Below, in pieces: positions 32,769 through 45,758 of a stretch of 64,000 nucleotides of DNA. The translations under genes were made by a program, and so were the position numbers. The DNA is taken from positions 6,944,001-7,008,000 of the forward strand of contig NC_088323.1 in NCBI RefSeq assembly GCF_910592395.1, written 5' to 3'. The notes under the pieces were generated by a model. That model saw only the letters and a list, made by a program, of their open reading frames with translations, was not told the DNA's origin and searched no databases. The stretch comes from Lineus longissimus. Its lineage: Eukaryota > Nemertea > Pilidiophora > Heteronemertea > Lineidae. Every line of letters starts with the position of its first letter. The stretch's first letter is position 1.

Positions 32769-35700
32769 CTGCAGTACAAAAATTGTAGTATTTAAATCAT
32801 GTTCGCCTTTTGGCGGCCATCTTGAATGTTGGTACTGCAATACTTGGCGATGGTTCGCCCAAAAATGAAATGACACCAGTATTTGAATAAATACCTATTC
32901 GAACTCTTCAAAAATGTGACAGGCGTTCAGTTTGGGTTTCGGGGGATTTGGCAAAAGTCCCTAGTTATCGGGAATCCCGTACGCCAGCCCATTATAGGCA
33001 AATTTTGGTTCGATTTAAGAAAATATCGTTGTTCTGTGCCCATTGTATGTTGTTTGTGTTCAATAAAGCTTTGAAATTCATTAGAAATGAAGTTGTTACA
33101 CTTACTCAGGCATTCAATTCCTTGGTTACACGGCTTGACATCCTCATACCCATCCGCCGGGCAGTCCACGCCGCCACACTGACGGGGTGGGTTGTCACAG
33201 ACGCGGGTACGCCTCTTGGTGCCCTTGTCGCACGACATGGTACAGTCGGACCAGGCGTTCCATTCGCTCCATCCTCCATTGACTGGAATGAAGAAAGAGT
33301 GGTTACATGTTTTAAGGAGAATTTATAATTCAGAGTCGTCTTCCCCATATGAGAACTTTCGCCGAATAGCCTCTTCGATTTAGTAAATTGATGACAACCT
33401 ATCAATCTAAATATCAACATATCGACCTTTTTTTTAAACCATGCACTGACTAACAAAGTGAAAGCGCGGAGCTGAATTTTTTCACTAGGGTGCTTTTCTA
33501 ATGGTTCATTGATAGACTTACCCACTGCCTCCTGGATCGTTTGACAACCAACACTCAAGTCCGGATTACAGCGGCACTTTTGGCATTGTGAGTTATTGGC
33601 CATAGGGACGATGTCCCCGATGAGGTAGGCGGTTCCGCCGTATTGGCACGAGCAAGCCGTGCGATGGCAGGTCCTGGTTTCCAGTAATTCGCCGTGGCAA
33701 GGTTTGCCTGATCCTTGCTTAGGCGGCCTGTCGCCTTGCCTGAAATGAGATCGTAGTTAAAGTATTCTACATTAAATCAAACCTATAGCTAGCCACCAAA
33801 ATATAAATATAAAATATATATCAAATATACGTGTATATCAAATATATTGTAGATATTATAGGCCAAACCTGATTTTTAAGCAAAAGAGAACACGGAATAC
33901 ACAAGAGCGAGTACGACAGTAACAATACAATGACTGTTAAACATACTCTCTACTAGCTTACCTTGATCTGACCTCGTATCCGACGCCGCATTCCTGACTG
34001 CATTCGGACCATTCAGACCAGTCACTGTGTCCACAGTCCTCTGAAATGTGAAAAAGAATATAGTACCGGGATAGTCTTAAAATGTCTTCTTCTGCAGAAA
34101 ATAATGTGCTTGGGATTCGTCGCACCTCGCTTATGTCACGCTAATGCATCGTGTTCATCCAAGTGCTTTCAACAGCAGTCTTGTCAACGGAATTCCATGT
34201 GCATTAGCCAATACATTAGGCCACGTTTCCTATGTTCATGCAGTAACTTTCAACCTCAGCCTTGTTGACAGATGTCGGTGTGCATTATACAAGGCCACGT
34301 TTCCTATGTTCATCCAGATGCTTTCATCAGTAGCCTTGTTTACATATGTCATGTGTATCATGATGTCATGTGTAACATGCTTGAGATAGGTCGCACCTCG
34401 CTAATGCATCGTGTTCATCCAGGTGCTTTCAACAGCAGTCTCATTAACGGAATCGCAGATTCGGATGGTTATTAATGAGATTGAGGGGGCGTTTTATCTG
34501 TTTTCTTCAATTGAAACGTCATGGCCTCTCTATAGCTGTCTGTTGGTGGAAACACAAAAATATGGCGAATAACCAAAAACGGTACACCGCCATTATCATA
34601 AGACACTCATTCACAAAGTTTTCTAAATGAGGTTCAGGTACAAGTACTTACTGTTACACGTTGTATCACTGCATGATAGGGAACTGGTTCCATTGCATTT
34701 ACTGGAGAACAAAAAAGACAATTTCGAATTATATTATAACTACAGGGTGTAAAAAACGGTGTGAACATTTCCAACTTCAGCGTTTCCACTGACGTGCTCT
34801 TCTAATACAATGTGACCTATTCAATTTGCTGCCTCACAACATACCAAGAAATAACAAAAAATAGTGGCATGGCTGAACTCTTGCTTACCATTCTTCACAT
34901 TCAGCAACCATTTTCTTGGAACCTATTGGTATGACGAAGCCATTCTTGTAACAAGGGCACTGATCCACGCACGCGCCCTCGTGGAGGTACTTTCCTTCCG
35001 GACAGTGGCATCCCTCGATGGGCGGACCCTCTGGCGTGAGGCATACTGTCCCAGGGGATTGTTCGAGACAGACCAGGGGACATGTGTTGGCTATTGTTTT
35101 CCGTACCATGTCACCGGTACATCCGTCTGTAAGAAGAGCAGATGATATATTCAAATATAATAAAGTTATCGTAGACGACTGAAATTAAAAAGTTCAAAGT
35201 CGTTGGGTTTGGCGAGTGCAAATTCACGAACTCGACTAAGTCTTCTGCAGTTTGATAACATGTACATCAATGTCGTAAGGGCCAAGGTATCTACAATTAA
35301 CTTTGAGCATGCTAGTGTCACGGATGCATTGTATATCCGTGCTATAGTGTTAACTCCTAATTATCAATTTTGCTACAACAACAGCCTTCGGAGTGAGAGC
35401 CCAGTTTCGTGTCCATTCGCGTTCTAATTGCCTAGTCTTTCAAATTTGGCAATATGTCTTGGTATGTCGTGCTTGGCACCCCCTTTTAGCGGGAGAGCAG
35501 TGGATCGCGTTGGGAATGGACCGAGGACGTGTCCGTAGCCAAATGTTACCTGGGCATGGTCGTGTATTACAAGGTTTCAGCTCATTCCCGTTTCCTTGAC
35601 ATTCCCTTCCGCCATTGCTGGCTTTAGGGTTGTTGCACCTCCTGCGTCTAGTCGTGAAACCCCCGGAGCATTCAGCGCTACAGGAGCTCCAGCTGCTCCA

Positions 35701-38700
35701 CGGGGCCCATTCTCCATTCACTGAAAGGAAAATGAGGGAAACGTTTAGAGATCGATACCAATTTTTTTCGACGCGAGCTCTAAGAGTTAGGTGCGGAGGC
35801 TTTTGGCGTGCATATCTTTTTGAACAATGTGTAGGACCAATGAGGGGCAGTGCCTTACCTTGACATCTCTGTTGGTTACAACCCGTAGTCTCATTGACTG
35901 GTCCGGTCAACGGTTTCCCGGCATACGACCCAAGGACGAATGACCTCGATCGGATCTTGGTCCCTCCATTGCAGGTGGCAGAACATTCACTCCATTCGGA
36001 CCACGGCTTCCAATGACTGTCTGGAAGGGGAAAAGTAAGGGAAAATATAAAATGTATTCAAATTTTGAGCAGCTATCACTACATAAAATCCCTGCCTACT
36101 CTCTCAAAGATAAGGTTTTTGAGCGTTCGAAGAAGTTTTTAGGATTTTTGCATGTAAAACTGAGCGCCCCGTAGAGATTTATTGAAAGAAAAACCTTGAG
36201 GTTTTTCACTGATTCAAAACCACCATGCGCTTCCACGTAGCAGCAGACACTATGCTGATCTCTGATAATGACTTTTGCTGGTGTTGCGAGACGTGTTGGA
36301 CATGGCTTACGAATTTCAGGCAGGTTGACGGGTACATTTTATTCTGGAGAAGAATTTATTGTGTTATTGCAATAGAATGTTTTTTCAGTGATATTGTTTC
36401 GAGAGGGAACGGTCCTGCTGGAAGCCATATTTGCATGATGAAAAAAATCTCATGCCCTACTTTTGCCCTTCAGCTGCGATGTTTTGCAAGGAAATTCTCG
36501 CTTACCTCCACAGCTCATTTTCGTGCACGTCAATTTGCCCTCCTTACATGTGCTGTAAGAAAAATACATGTATGAGAAAACTTCGAATGTCGATCAGAAA
36601 GACTGTTGTCGCTCCTTAAGGGAAAAAGGGAAAGCAACATGAAAATATTCTATCGGAGTTGATTATACATACGAGCTGGACATGGATTGAGTATGATAAA
36701 TAGTAACGGACCTTCCAAAATAATTGACCTACCAATTATTACAGTAGACATGAACAACGACACCATTGTCAACAGTCTGGCCGTCCGTGACACGTGTATC
36801 GTATATCCCATGTCCATGCTCTCCGTCAGTCTCAATCCAGGCCTGTGGGAACTCTGCGTCCGTGATGTTCAACTCCCGCTTGAGGGTCTTGTGGTCGACT
36901 ATACAGGGGCAGAATCCGACCAAACATGTTTCGATTTCCGTAGCATTGCCCTGGCAAGCAGGACGTCCGATTTTCTTGTCGCATACCCTGAAGAGGAACG
37001 AGGTATTAAACGATGAATGACAATACAATACAACAAATCGAACTAGGGGAAGTTGACAATCGTCCTAGGTAATTCTAACCCTGAATCTCTCTAGAACCAT
37101 ACCTTAATCCGTCATGAAAGGAACGGCTTTTTAGACTGACTTGAACAGTGTCAAACCCAGCCTCAGATGCACCCGGCAAAACTCCACTTTCGATAACTTA
37201 CCTGGTTCTCATTCTGACGCCTCCTTCTCCGCACTGCTGGGTGCACTCAGACCACGAAGTCCATGGTTTCCACAACGAAGGAGTGGAGCAATTCTTCGGA
37301 GTACATTCCAGTCCATTTCCTGGTACACAAGTGCTGGAAGAGAGGTTTAGTAGGTTAGCATATAACTCGACATTTATTTTTTTTCCCCAAAAACATCTCG
37401 TTACATGTCGTAGTTTCACAAATTATTCAGAAAGGTTTCATGTTGTAGACTAAGCTCAACAATATATGCTAGAGAGGGAAGTTGATTTTCCACAACCGAG
37501 CCGCCCAATATTTGAACAGTGAACTAGTATATCCCTGGGCAAATCATGTCTTCATATCAGCAATCATTATCATTTCTGGTAATGTCTGCCTTGTAAAATC
37601 TTATTTCCAGAGACCTACCACGACTCGCAATCCGCAACTCTCGTCTCGCCAGCCTTCAATGGGTTTGCTGGGTCCTTGGAGTAAGGACATAGACACTGGT
37701 TCTTCGGGGTGCACTTCCCCTCTTGTAGCATGGTTCCGTTAATGCACCGACAGCCAGGTGTGCATTTGCTGACAACACACTGCTCCGTCGTGAGCTGGGA
37801 ACAGGAGAAGGGGCAGCCATTGGCGCAGTCGCTCATCTCCATGCCTTCAGGACACTCTTGAAAAGGAAAGCAAAATGTATCAAACATTTCCTATACTTAG
37901 TTTGTCGTATTGATATAGCTCACTGTGATTTAGAGGGAGCACTTGGGTGTGGGATTTAGGTGACCATGAGGAAAATGCACCTATTCCCCTCCATGCGCCT
38001 CCTCGATGTAAAAAGAGACTAATTGCTGATCACTGATAACGATTTCCACAAGTGTTGTGAGGTGGTTTTGGACATGTCTAGGAAATTCTACAGTTACATT
38101 CAGATTTGGTGAGATCTTCGTTGCAGTCTGAAATCAGTGTGTACTTTAGTTTGTAAAGTTCGGGTTCAGTTTGATTATTATTAAAATGACTTGTGAGGAG
38201 TCTGTAGCTTTAACGGTTAGGTGTGACTTACTACCATCATTCGGAGGTCCCGCGCAGGGATTTGCATTGCAGCCTTTCTCTTCAGTCATCTTGGCATCCT
38301 CGCAGGCTCCGACCGCTTGGGGTGTCGCGGAAGTGGGTTGGCGGGTTCTCGTGCTTTTACCCATATCGCATGTCTTACTACACGGGGACCACTCAGTCCA
38401 TTGCGTCAAAGAACATGTGACAGAACATTCCGCCTTTTTGCAGAGTTTTGTCTCTGACTCCTTTGCCTGACAATATTCCCCGGAGTAGACTAAATTGACG
38501 TCTGATACGCAGTGTCGCCGCCGCGTGGTCAAGCCTGCGTCACATGTCTTGGAGCAACGGCCCCAATCGCCCCACTCTCCGCACGCATGGACGCAGTTCA
38601 CGGTATTTTCACTACACAAACTGAAAAACAAGTGAAGGTAGAGGCCATTTTGTTTTACTCTTAGAATTTTGCCTGCATGTATTTATTTCCCAAGTCTGTA

Positions 38701-41700
38701 CTGGTTGAACAGTCTATCGTGATATGCAAAGCACTATATGTAACTACATTTGTAAGACGTCACAGAATACATAAGTTTGCTTGTTATGTTATTCCACTCA
38801 CCAAAGTTCACAAGCAGAATTTACAATCTTGTCTCCGTCATCATATTTAACGCCATTGTATATGCAACCACAGTGTGGTGTACATTCACCATTGGCGTCG
38901 AGGTAGGTCCCTGGGATACAAGTACAGCGTGGCACACACCTTAAATTGGAAATGATTTATAAGTTATGATTACGCGGACCAATAGCATACTAAATTGACT
39001 GTCTTATCGCTGGATCGACTACGCAACTCCGTCTACAAGAGGAATCGAAATTTTCCTCGAAATGAAGCGAAATGAAGGCGTTTCATTTTGCCAAGCCGGA
39101 AGTAAGCATGTTTCCACGTGACGCCTGACATCCAAAATCTCCATACGCACAGTGATTGGTCGATTCAAAAATAACATCCGGCATGTACATGTACCATGTT
39201 ATCGACTGGTCATCCCTAAAAAAGCGCGTTGATAGTCGGGCAATCCTCCAAACAATTATCCTGAAAACAGCTTCACGCACGGGGCTTACGTAGCAAAATG
39301 CACGATAGAGCCGGGGCCTCCGCATGCGCGGGAGTAGCCTTGTAAATGATGAACTGTTACTCACTCCGTGGCTGTGCTGTTGGCAGTGCTGTTGTCTCCT
39401 CGCAAGAGGTCGTGGCACAGCGTTGGTCGCACCGAGGGACACTCATCCCAAACCTCGTTGTCTGAGCACCTGGGTGCTGCAAAATTTAGATGACGTCATG
39501 GTTACCCCAGCCAATTAGCTCCCACCATGTTCCTTCGGCTTTCATTGTAGGCGTGAAAACAGATACCGTAGCAATGAGACATCCAGGAAGGTTGTCTACT
39601 TTATTCAGCACTGCCTTAAAGATGACTGCTAGAAGCGTCTCATAGAAGTGAGGCAAACGAAATGGCAAAAAAAAAATCTTTCCGGTATTACATTTTTTGT
39701 AACAATTCTGTTTTTGGCATATATGTATGCATGTGCCAGCTTTTTAAATGTGAAACTGAAATGTAAACACCAAAATCCTACTAATTTTGCAGTGAAAGTA
39801 AAATTACAGCAGATCCAAATAAACAGTTATTATGACAGATGTTAAGACTTTTTATTTGGCAACCCCGATATACATACCACAATGCTTTTCATCATCGCAA
39901 CCTCCGGCACAGTCGCAGTTGGTGTCGCAAAGTTTGTCCTGCGAAATACACGAACCGTCCGGGCATGTGTGGTCCGTTTCATTGCATTTAGGCTTAGGGG
40001 GCACGATAGGAGCTGAAAAGAAATGTTTGCGGCAGTTGTTTTACAAGTGTACGGTGATAGAGGGGTAAAGAAGAATTTCCGTCCCCGATTCACCTTTGGG
40101 AATTACAGTCACATATATCGATCCTTTCGACTTTGCTAAATTGAAGAACATTTCCAAATTGTCACACCAAAAAAACCACCTGCGTTGAATGAAGACTGGG
40201 TCGTTTGGATGACCAGTTTTTCGACTCCTTTTGTTACTGTGGCCTATCACATCATAAAGTCATAAGTTGATGTCAAACCAGGGTGTGTTCACCACGTCTT
40301 GAAACTCGCATGAAAATTGTTAGTTTTGGAGATTTTACTATATTGTACATGTACGTGTATATGTGAAAAGTGACCACGAGGTTGATAGTCTTCCGAAGTC
40401 TTCCGAAGTCTTCCGAGTACTTACGGCAATCTTTTTCATCCGGGCATCCATTCTCGCAGTCACACTCCTCGTCGCAGATCCACGCCTGCTCGATGCAATG
40501 GAAAGTGAAGCCGAAACTTGTGCAATTCAAAGGTACGTTGCCTTCCTCACAAGATGCTGAAAAAGAAGGCGACAATTCAGAAAAGCTCTAAGTTAAGATT
40601 ATGTCTCAATAGCAGTCGAACAAATATTTCTTTTTCGGCGCTTCGACCGACATTTTAATTGCTGTTACTGCTATTATAGCAGAATCTTTCCAGGGTGGAG
40701 CAACTCCTTCTAAAGCGCTTTGAACTATAATGCGGAAAAATCATATTGTACTGGAGTAAGCCACCTTTGCACTCTTGAAACAAACATTTTTGAGCTTTCG
40801 AAAATCTTTCATAATGTTTTTCAGCAGCACAAAGTGAACCCGTTGAGGTTTTTCGGTAAAATGCAAACCCAGAATGAGGTAAACATAAGGCGATTTGGGT
40901 TTTTTGCCAAACTGTATATATTTCGATTCATCAACCGAATATAACTATTAAATGAGAAACTGAGAATAACTTACTCTGACATCCCGCTTCGTCTGACTTA
41001 TCGGGACATTCGGGATTACCGTCACATATCGCGGCGCAGATGGTCGATCCTGGACAACGGACCGTGTCGTTAGAGCAAGGTGCCTTAAAGGATTAAGGAA
41101 GAAAAGTAAAAGTTGAAAAGTGCTGGATAACTTCCGATATCTGTACACTATACCTTCCCATATAGCACCCCAAGGAATAGCTGCACCCTATTTGCTATAG
41201 CACCCCTATAGCACTTCATCCCATCTCTATAGCACCCTAATCCATGGCACCCTTTATAATGGGGTGCTGTCATAGCACCCTGTTTTGACTCGCCTGTTTC
41301 ATGACCGAATCAACCGCACTGTCTGGCACGTAAACAATATTCCTGTTTTTCATTTTTTTGGGTGAATAAATCACAAGAGACCACAAAGAAACATCATTCA
41401 AACGACCATTACCACCCAAAAAGCAATAACATACCATGGTAGTCGGAGCAGCTTCCATCGTAGTTGTGGAAAGGGTCGTCATTGTTATTGGGATTTCGAG
41501 GTAACAGGCCACGATGTTGACACTCTCGAAAACAGGGGTTAGCTTTGATACGGACTCATCCGACAGACCCTGGGGTATCAGACGCAGGTACGTGCCTGTC
41601 ACTACATCGGGGAATTCAATGCGGACTTTCGCCAATGGTTGCTTGAAACCCTTGAAAGGAAATTGTCGTGAAATTCAAGCCACATTATTACCGCACTCAA

Positions 41701-42873
41701 TGCGCTGTAAATGTCTCTAAATATTTATATTAAACAATGTTTAAGATAAATACGGTTGGTTTGAATAATCTATTGGAAAATTTCAAATACAATTTTTTCT
41801 CTCCAAATATTATCTCGAGAACGATTCAGGTCAAATTAGCTCAAGCCGTCACACATTTGCTGTGAGGTCATACTGTGGTAATACTATCTAATTTAAATTT
41901 AGTCGGGTCGTATTTCTATTTTTTCTTTCGCAAGTTTACAGCTGTTGCGCTTGCCTCATACTGTTGTCACCAATTAGGGATAGGCCTGGGTCAAATAAGA
42001 GCCAATAGGGTCACATTTGGCAAAGCGTGATAATTCCTAAGCACCTGATGGTCAATTATGACGTATTTTGCCAAAGGCCTGCGCAGCAGGTTTTTTTTGA
42101 AAGACGGGCCGAATACTTCCGAGCAGGCACTCTCTGTTCATGGAGGATTTTGACTCGAGTCAACCACAGAAGTTGTCACGCTCTTTTCCAATCCAATCTT
42201 AAACTTTGTTTTTCTCTTGAGCCATTTTACATTTTAAAGTATTGTCACCTTATCCAATGTTGCTACTCTAAAGGAACATTTGTATTGCCACCTTGACGAC
42301 TATTCCAATTATCTCACTCTCAGGAGACGAGGAAGTTGAGTTTTTTTTGCCATTCTCAAACCATTTGCGTGAATTGCATACTCTAACAAAACCTTATATT
42401 ATTTTGAGCACTACTTACGGTCAATATCTTTCGTGTAACGAAATTAACGCCATCGTCAGACGTCTGTACGAAAATCTTTTTCGGGGCAAAAAGAACTTTG
42501 AAGGAAAGTCCTCTGATGAGAGCCTGGTTGTTCATAGCCAAAAACCTGTACTGGAGCCAAATGCCTGTAATGGAAAGGTGAGAATTATTGATGCAAATGT
42601 CTTCTTAGATTCTAGTTCTTGTTAAACACATCTATGGTCTGCACGGGAATGCTAAGTTAAACGAACTATGAAATCTCCATATAAGGATTAACCTCAACTC
42701 ACCCATATTTTCTGCGTTTTCCTCCCAGTGGGCATGAGAAAATTGGAAATTTGAGAAAGAGTCGCTGAGACTGTTGCTAGGCTTGCTGGTGTTGGAGACC
42801 TCGCTACTCGTCACCACTACCGACTCCGAGTGGTGATCCACGGCCAAGATGCTGCTCTCACAAATCGACGTGG
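27862..42873 (-). CDS. SCO-spondin-like extracellular multidomain protein (28 exons, 5' end missing)
   Basis: Twenty-eight minus-strand exons totalling about 4.48 kb (about 1,490 codons) can be placed by GT/AG sites. Order from the N-terminal side is a discoidin-like pair of exons, three LDL-receptor class A modules, then alternating trypsin-inhibitor-like (TIL), VWC-like and thrombospondin type 1 (TSP1) modules, and a cysteine-rich C-terminal exon ending at the stop 27862-27864. This architecture matches part of SCO-spondin, a large secreted matrix glycoprotein (Reissner's fibre in chordates). The von Willebrand D modules that begin SCO-spondin are not seen, so this is either a shorter relative or a gene whose 5' exons I missed. 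Upstream, a 21-bp in-phase exon at 43149-43169 (Thr-rich) is possible. Details are in the three block entries. Confidence 0.85.
28130..28290. repeat. GGCAAGC-type palindromic repeat (copy 1)
   Basis: It carries GGCTTACCAAACA, TTCGGCAAGCGGCTCTCC and TTCGGCGAGCGGCTTGCC in the same order as 32040-32275, at appreciable divergence. It is in the intron upstream of the last exon of the SCO-spondin-like gene. The family is unknown. Confidence 0.55.
29466..29520 (+). repeat. tRNA-like SINE fragment (tentative)
   Basis: CTGTGGTTCGAATCCCAGTG is a good RNA polymerase III B-box and T-arm. No complete cloverleaf or A-box is convincing around it, so it is read as a fragment of a tRNA-derived SINE in an intron. 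Confidence 0.35.
31285..31610 (+). mobile_element. tRNA-derived SINE with conserved central domain
   Basis: The head has a B-box-like GTGGGTTCGATTCTC. The body has CCTTGAGCAAGGCACTTAGC, a conserved block seen in many metazoan SINEs and LINE tails. The end (AGCGCTATTTATGAG then AATTATTATCATTA) resembles an L2/CR1-type 3' tail. It lies in an SCO-spondin-like intron on the strand opposite the gene. Confidence 0.65.
32040..32275. repeat. GGCAAGC-type palindromic repeat (copy 2)
   Basis: Several alternating forward and inverted copies of TTTGGCAAGC(C/G)GGCT and its complement make a composite palindrome just upstream of exon 31744-32031. It is related to 28130-28290 and shares the GGCAAGC core with the MITE at 15820-16088. 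Confidence 0.55.
33106..39476 (-). CDS. SCO-spondin-like gene: TIL/TSP1 block
   Basis: Exons are 39365-39476 and 38802-38939 (TIL), 38232-38620 (two TSP1: WGDWGRCSKTC and WTEWSPCSKTC), 37619-37856 (TIL), 37202-37333 (TSP1: WTSWSECTQQC), 36733-36987, 36506-36552, 35859-36020 (TSP1: WSEWSECSATC), 35550-35720 (TSP1: WSSWSSCSAEC), 34889-35126 (TIL), 34652-34701, 33962-34040 and 33522-33739 (split TSP1 WSEWSECSQEC plus VWC-like) and 33106-33282 (TSP1: WNAWSDCTMSC). The two TIL exons at 37.6 and 34.9 kb are both 238 bp, which suggests module duplication. The W-x-x-W motifs are typical C-mannosylation sites in this family. Confidence 0.85.
34110..34460. repeat. Intronic degenerate tandem repeat
   Basis: GTCGCACCTCGC, TAATGCATCGTGTTCATCCA and GTGCTTTCAACAGCAGTCT occur near both ends of the interval (about 34120 and 34388). 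Partly matching copies (GGCCACGTTTCCTATGTTCAT, twice) lie between. It is in an intron of the SCO-spondin-like gene. Confidence 0.6.
39878..42873 (-). CDS. SCO-spondin-like gene: discoidin-like and LDLa block
   Basis: Exons are 42703-42873 and 41435-41650 (ICESSILAVD to NIVACYLEI, a discoidin/F5-8C-like half-domain with TYLRLIPQGL, then a Thr-rich linker), 40975-41083, 40425-40556 and 39878-40012. Each of the last three is one LDL-receptor class A module with six cysteines. The first has the classical DGNPECPDKSDEAGC calcium-binding end. The other two have the variants CDCENGCPDEKDC and CDCAGGCDDEKHC, in which the acidic cage is altered. The intron at 41084-41434 contains an ATAGCACCC-rich tract. 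Confidence 0.82.
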
Positions 42874-45758
42874 CTGCAACAAGGGAAGGGTGTAAACGAT
42901 AATGAAGAAATGATTCCATTTGGCAGGTTTCGCGAGTCTTGCGAAGAGCTACTCTCTAAAAAAGAAGAGCGACATTCGCTCTTAAAGAGCTAATTTATTG
43001 ATCGCTCTTTCGCAAAGAGCGGAAAGCACAGAAGATCTACGAACTGAAATTCACTAAATTCAAAAAAACTATTCCGCGTGGGGGGGGGGGGGGGTCACAC
43101 CCCCCTAAAAGTATTTCGCACTGAAAGGTTTCAATCATTACTTACGAGTTGTAGTGTGCTGTGTCGCTAAAGGAATAAACAGAGCGGTGAAAATTAATTT
43201 TCGCGAAAGAAAAGGGGACATAAGTAGTTTGACAGTGTGAAAGAATTTCTAATTAATCAAATGAACGAGTACATCTCTTTCTTTTCTAGTGCTTTCAATG
43301 ATTTTGACACATTCAGTTCAGCAAGTTTCATTTAAAAAAAAAACATTGATCAGGGTTTTTAGCTTTTACGTTTATCCGATTGTTATAAAATGATTCAAAC
43401 ACCAAAAAATTCAACCAAAAAATTAATTGCTACTAATGTTATTCATCTTACATGTACTAGTATTGAAAAAAAGCTGAAAGGGAAATTTATATAAGCGCAC
43501 CTCATTCACGCTCTTGATTGTACGACGTGTATACTTCTCAACGCATTCACGCAATCACGCAAATTTCACGCACACTCACGCAGAAACTTAGCAAACATTT
43601 AGTATTTCGATAAACGTAATTTGTAATTCTTTAAAAGTTATTATTAGTGTGGTGATGAATGCGATGTATGTGTAGGGTTGCGATGTTTCCCTGAAAAACA
43701 TAAGAAGGAGAAAACATTCAGAGTGAAATATGCTGAAATGGAAGAGGTAGAACATTCAAATCGAACAACTTTGATGAAGAAATGATAAAATTACAAATTA
43801 TAAAAATAATAAATGGTCATTGACAACAATTCATTGTCGTACTAGAAGTTTCAAACTTCTTTCCAACGAATGAAAATTAAGTGGTCTGCAGCTGTTTCCC
43901 CAACACTAAACCCGTGACCATACTTCCCCGGTTAGACTCCGTGCGCGGAGATGTCCGTCATGATCACGGTGTCCGTGGATCCGAGCGCCAACAACATTGG
44001 CGTTATTGGAAAGGATCCTGCGTCGATGAATCATCGTCCATCTTTCCATATTCTTGCTATACGAATGAGACAGTCTCTTCCCTAAAAATAAAACAATTTA
44101 TGAAAATGTTACTTAACGGTGTATGGCACGAAACGCATGAATAAAGGGTAAAAAAGTTTTAGAATTGACATTGGCTTTGATCTTTGGTGTGCAAGGCCTA
44201 AGGAGACATGGCTAGTACAACTCAGACGGTGCATTGGTCACTTTGTGAAATCATCTCGACGAACTTTTAAACAACCTTGATTGACGTATAATGACCACAG
44301 CTTTTCAAAGTGCGGCCGGGACCTCGAAAAACTCGAAAGTCGAGATGGAAATTGAAAGAATTTGACGGGCATTCGACTTACCCGATATTTAGACTATCGA
44401 ATCTGCTTCCGCGCCGAACGAGTTGTTTGTCCAGTCTGCCGCCCTGTCAAAACCAATACTGTCACACCTTGAGTGTAGCAGTTGTTACAGGGGTGGTTCC
44501 TTTCATAAGGCACTGACGCAATCTTGTAGCTGTGCCAAATTTATCACAATCAGTCTCACTCAACATGTTATAACAATCAGTAGAAAAAAGCACGGTTTAA
44601 ACGACACTAATGCGCAAGCTATAGTCGATTATGACAATTTCGGATGAGATTTGTTTAAACTGATCTTTTGAACCTTCAGTGCGGTGGTCACGCAGAAAAC
44701 TCATGTTCCATGTTCTGGTAAATCCTCCCCTGTGACCAATTACATGAAAATTATGATTTAAAATTGTTTGTAATAGGCATTGTTGTGGCATTGACCTCAT
44801 TTTAAAGGGACTAGTATGGGTCATGAGATATGATGGTGTTTCAATCAAAAAGGGCCCCCAGCAGCACCCAGCTGTCGTGGAAAATTTAACACTTCACTCA
44901 AGTCCATTCGTAAATGTTATGTCCGCGTCGTTTGGGGATCTGGAGGGCGAACTACTGGTCAGATTTCTTTGAAGTTTGGTTTTTACTTACCTGGATCGAA
45001 AAGCCCAACAGGATTTTACCCTTCAGCGCCTCTAATTGAGTGTCGGAGGATATCTTTCTGTAAATTTCGTTTGAAAATAGCGCTCCCCGAACTGTTCGGC
45101 CGCCACATTTTTAAAACACCCTGTTAACACATAGCAACCAAAAAGTAACACATTAACAACAACATGATGCTGTAATATTGTGAAACTTTTGCGGGAAAAT
45201 GGGATTCGGGCGGGAAAATGGATGATTCCGAGGAGAGAAGCTGTGTTTTGAGCACTAAGTAGACCTCGACAACAATTCTATATAACTTGGTCTTCCTGTA
45301 AGGTTGGACGAGGCCGATCCACTGCGTCCAGAGTTTAATATGGCACTACTTTGCATTATGACTTTAGCAATGCCGTCAAAGCAACGCGATACATCTTCGA
45401 TGTGCAAAAGTTGAAAAGCTATCATGCCGCGACACAATAAGAACGATAATTCAATTTTTTTAAAATTAACATTGTATACTACCATATACATGCATGTACA
45501 GGTAAATATTACAGAACACATACAGTCATGTACTAATCCATAGCATAGAACACATGCAGTCATGTACTAATCCACAGCATAGAACACATGCAGTCATGTA
45601 CTAATCCATAGCATAGAACACATGCAGTCATGTACAAGTCAATGTTACAGAACGCCTATAGTTATGCTGGTATCCATGTTATAGAACAATGCATGTACTA
45701 AGCCATATCATAGTAGCCAAGGTTTGTGTTGATTACGTTTTACATTGACGCATTTCCA
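42874..45758. other. Region between SCO-spondin-like and GATM genes
   Basis: It probably contains missing 5' exons of the SCO-spondin-like gene. The only candidate seen is 43149-43169, which is in phase with the next exon. A G homopolymer lies at about 43080-43094. A 34-bp tandem repeat (about 45505-45660) ends the interval. No other gene is recognised. Confidence 0.4.
45505..45660. repeat. 34-bp tandem repeat
   Basis: Three to four copies of AGAACACATGCAGTCATGTA followed by CTAATCCATAGCAT occur with a 34-bp period. The array degenerates toward 45720. It lies just downstream of the GATM stop. Confidence 0.75.

Noticed and set aside
42293-42625. 110-codon plus-strand frame
   Set aside because: It lies in an intron of the SCO-spondin-like gene, with no motif and no splice context.
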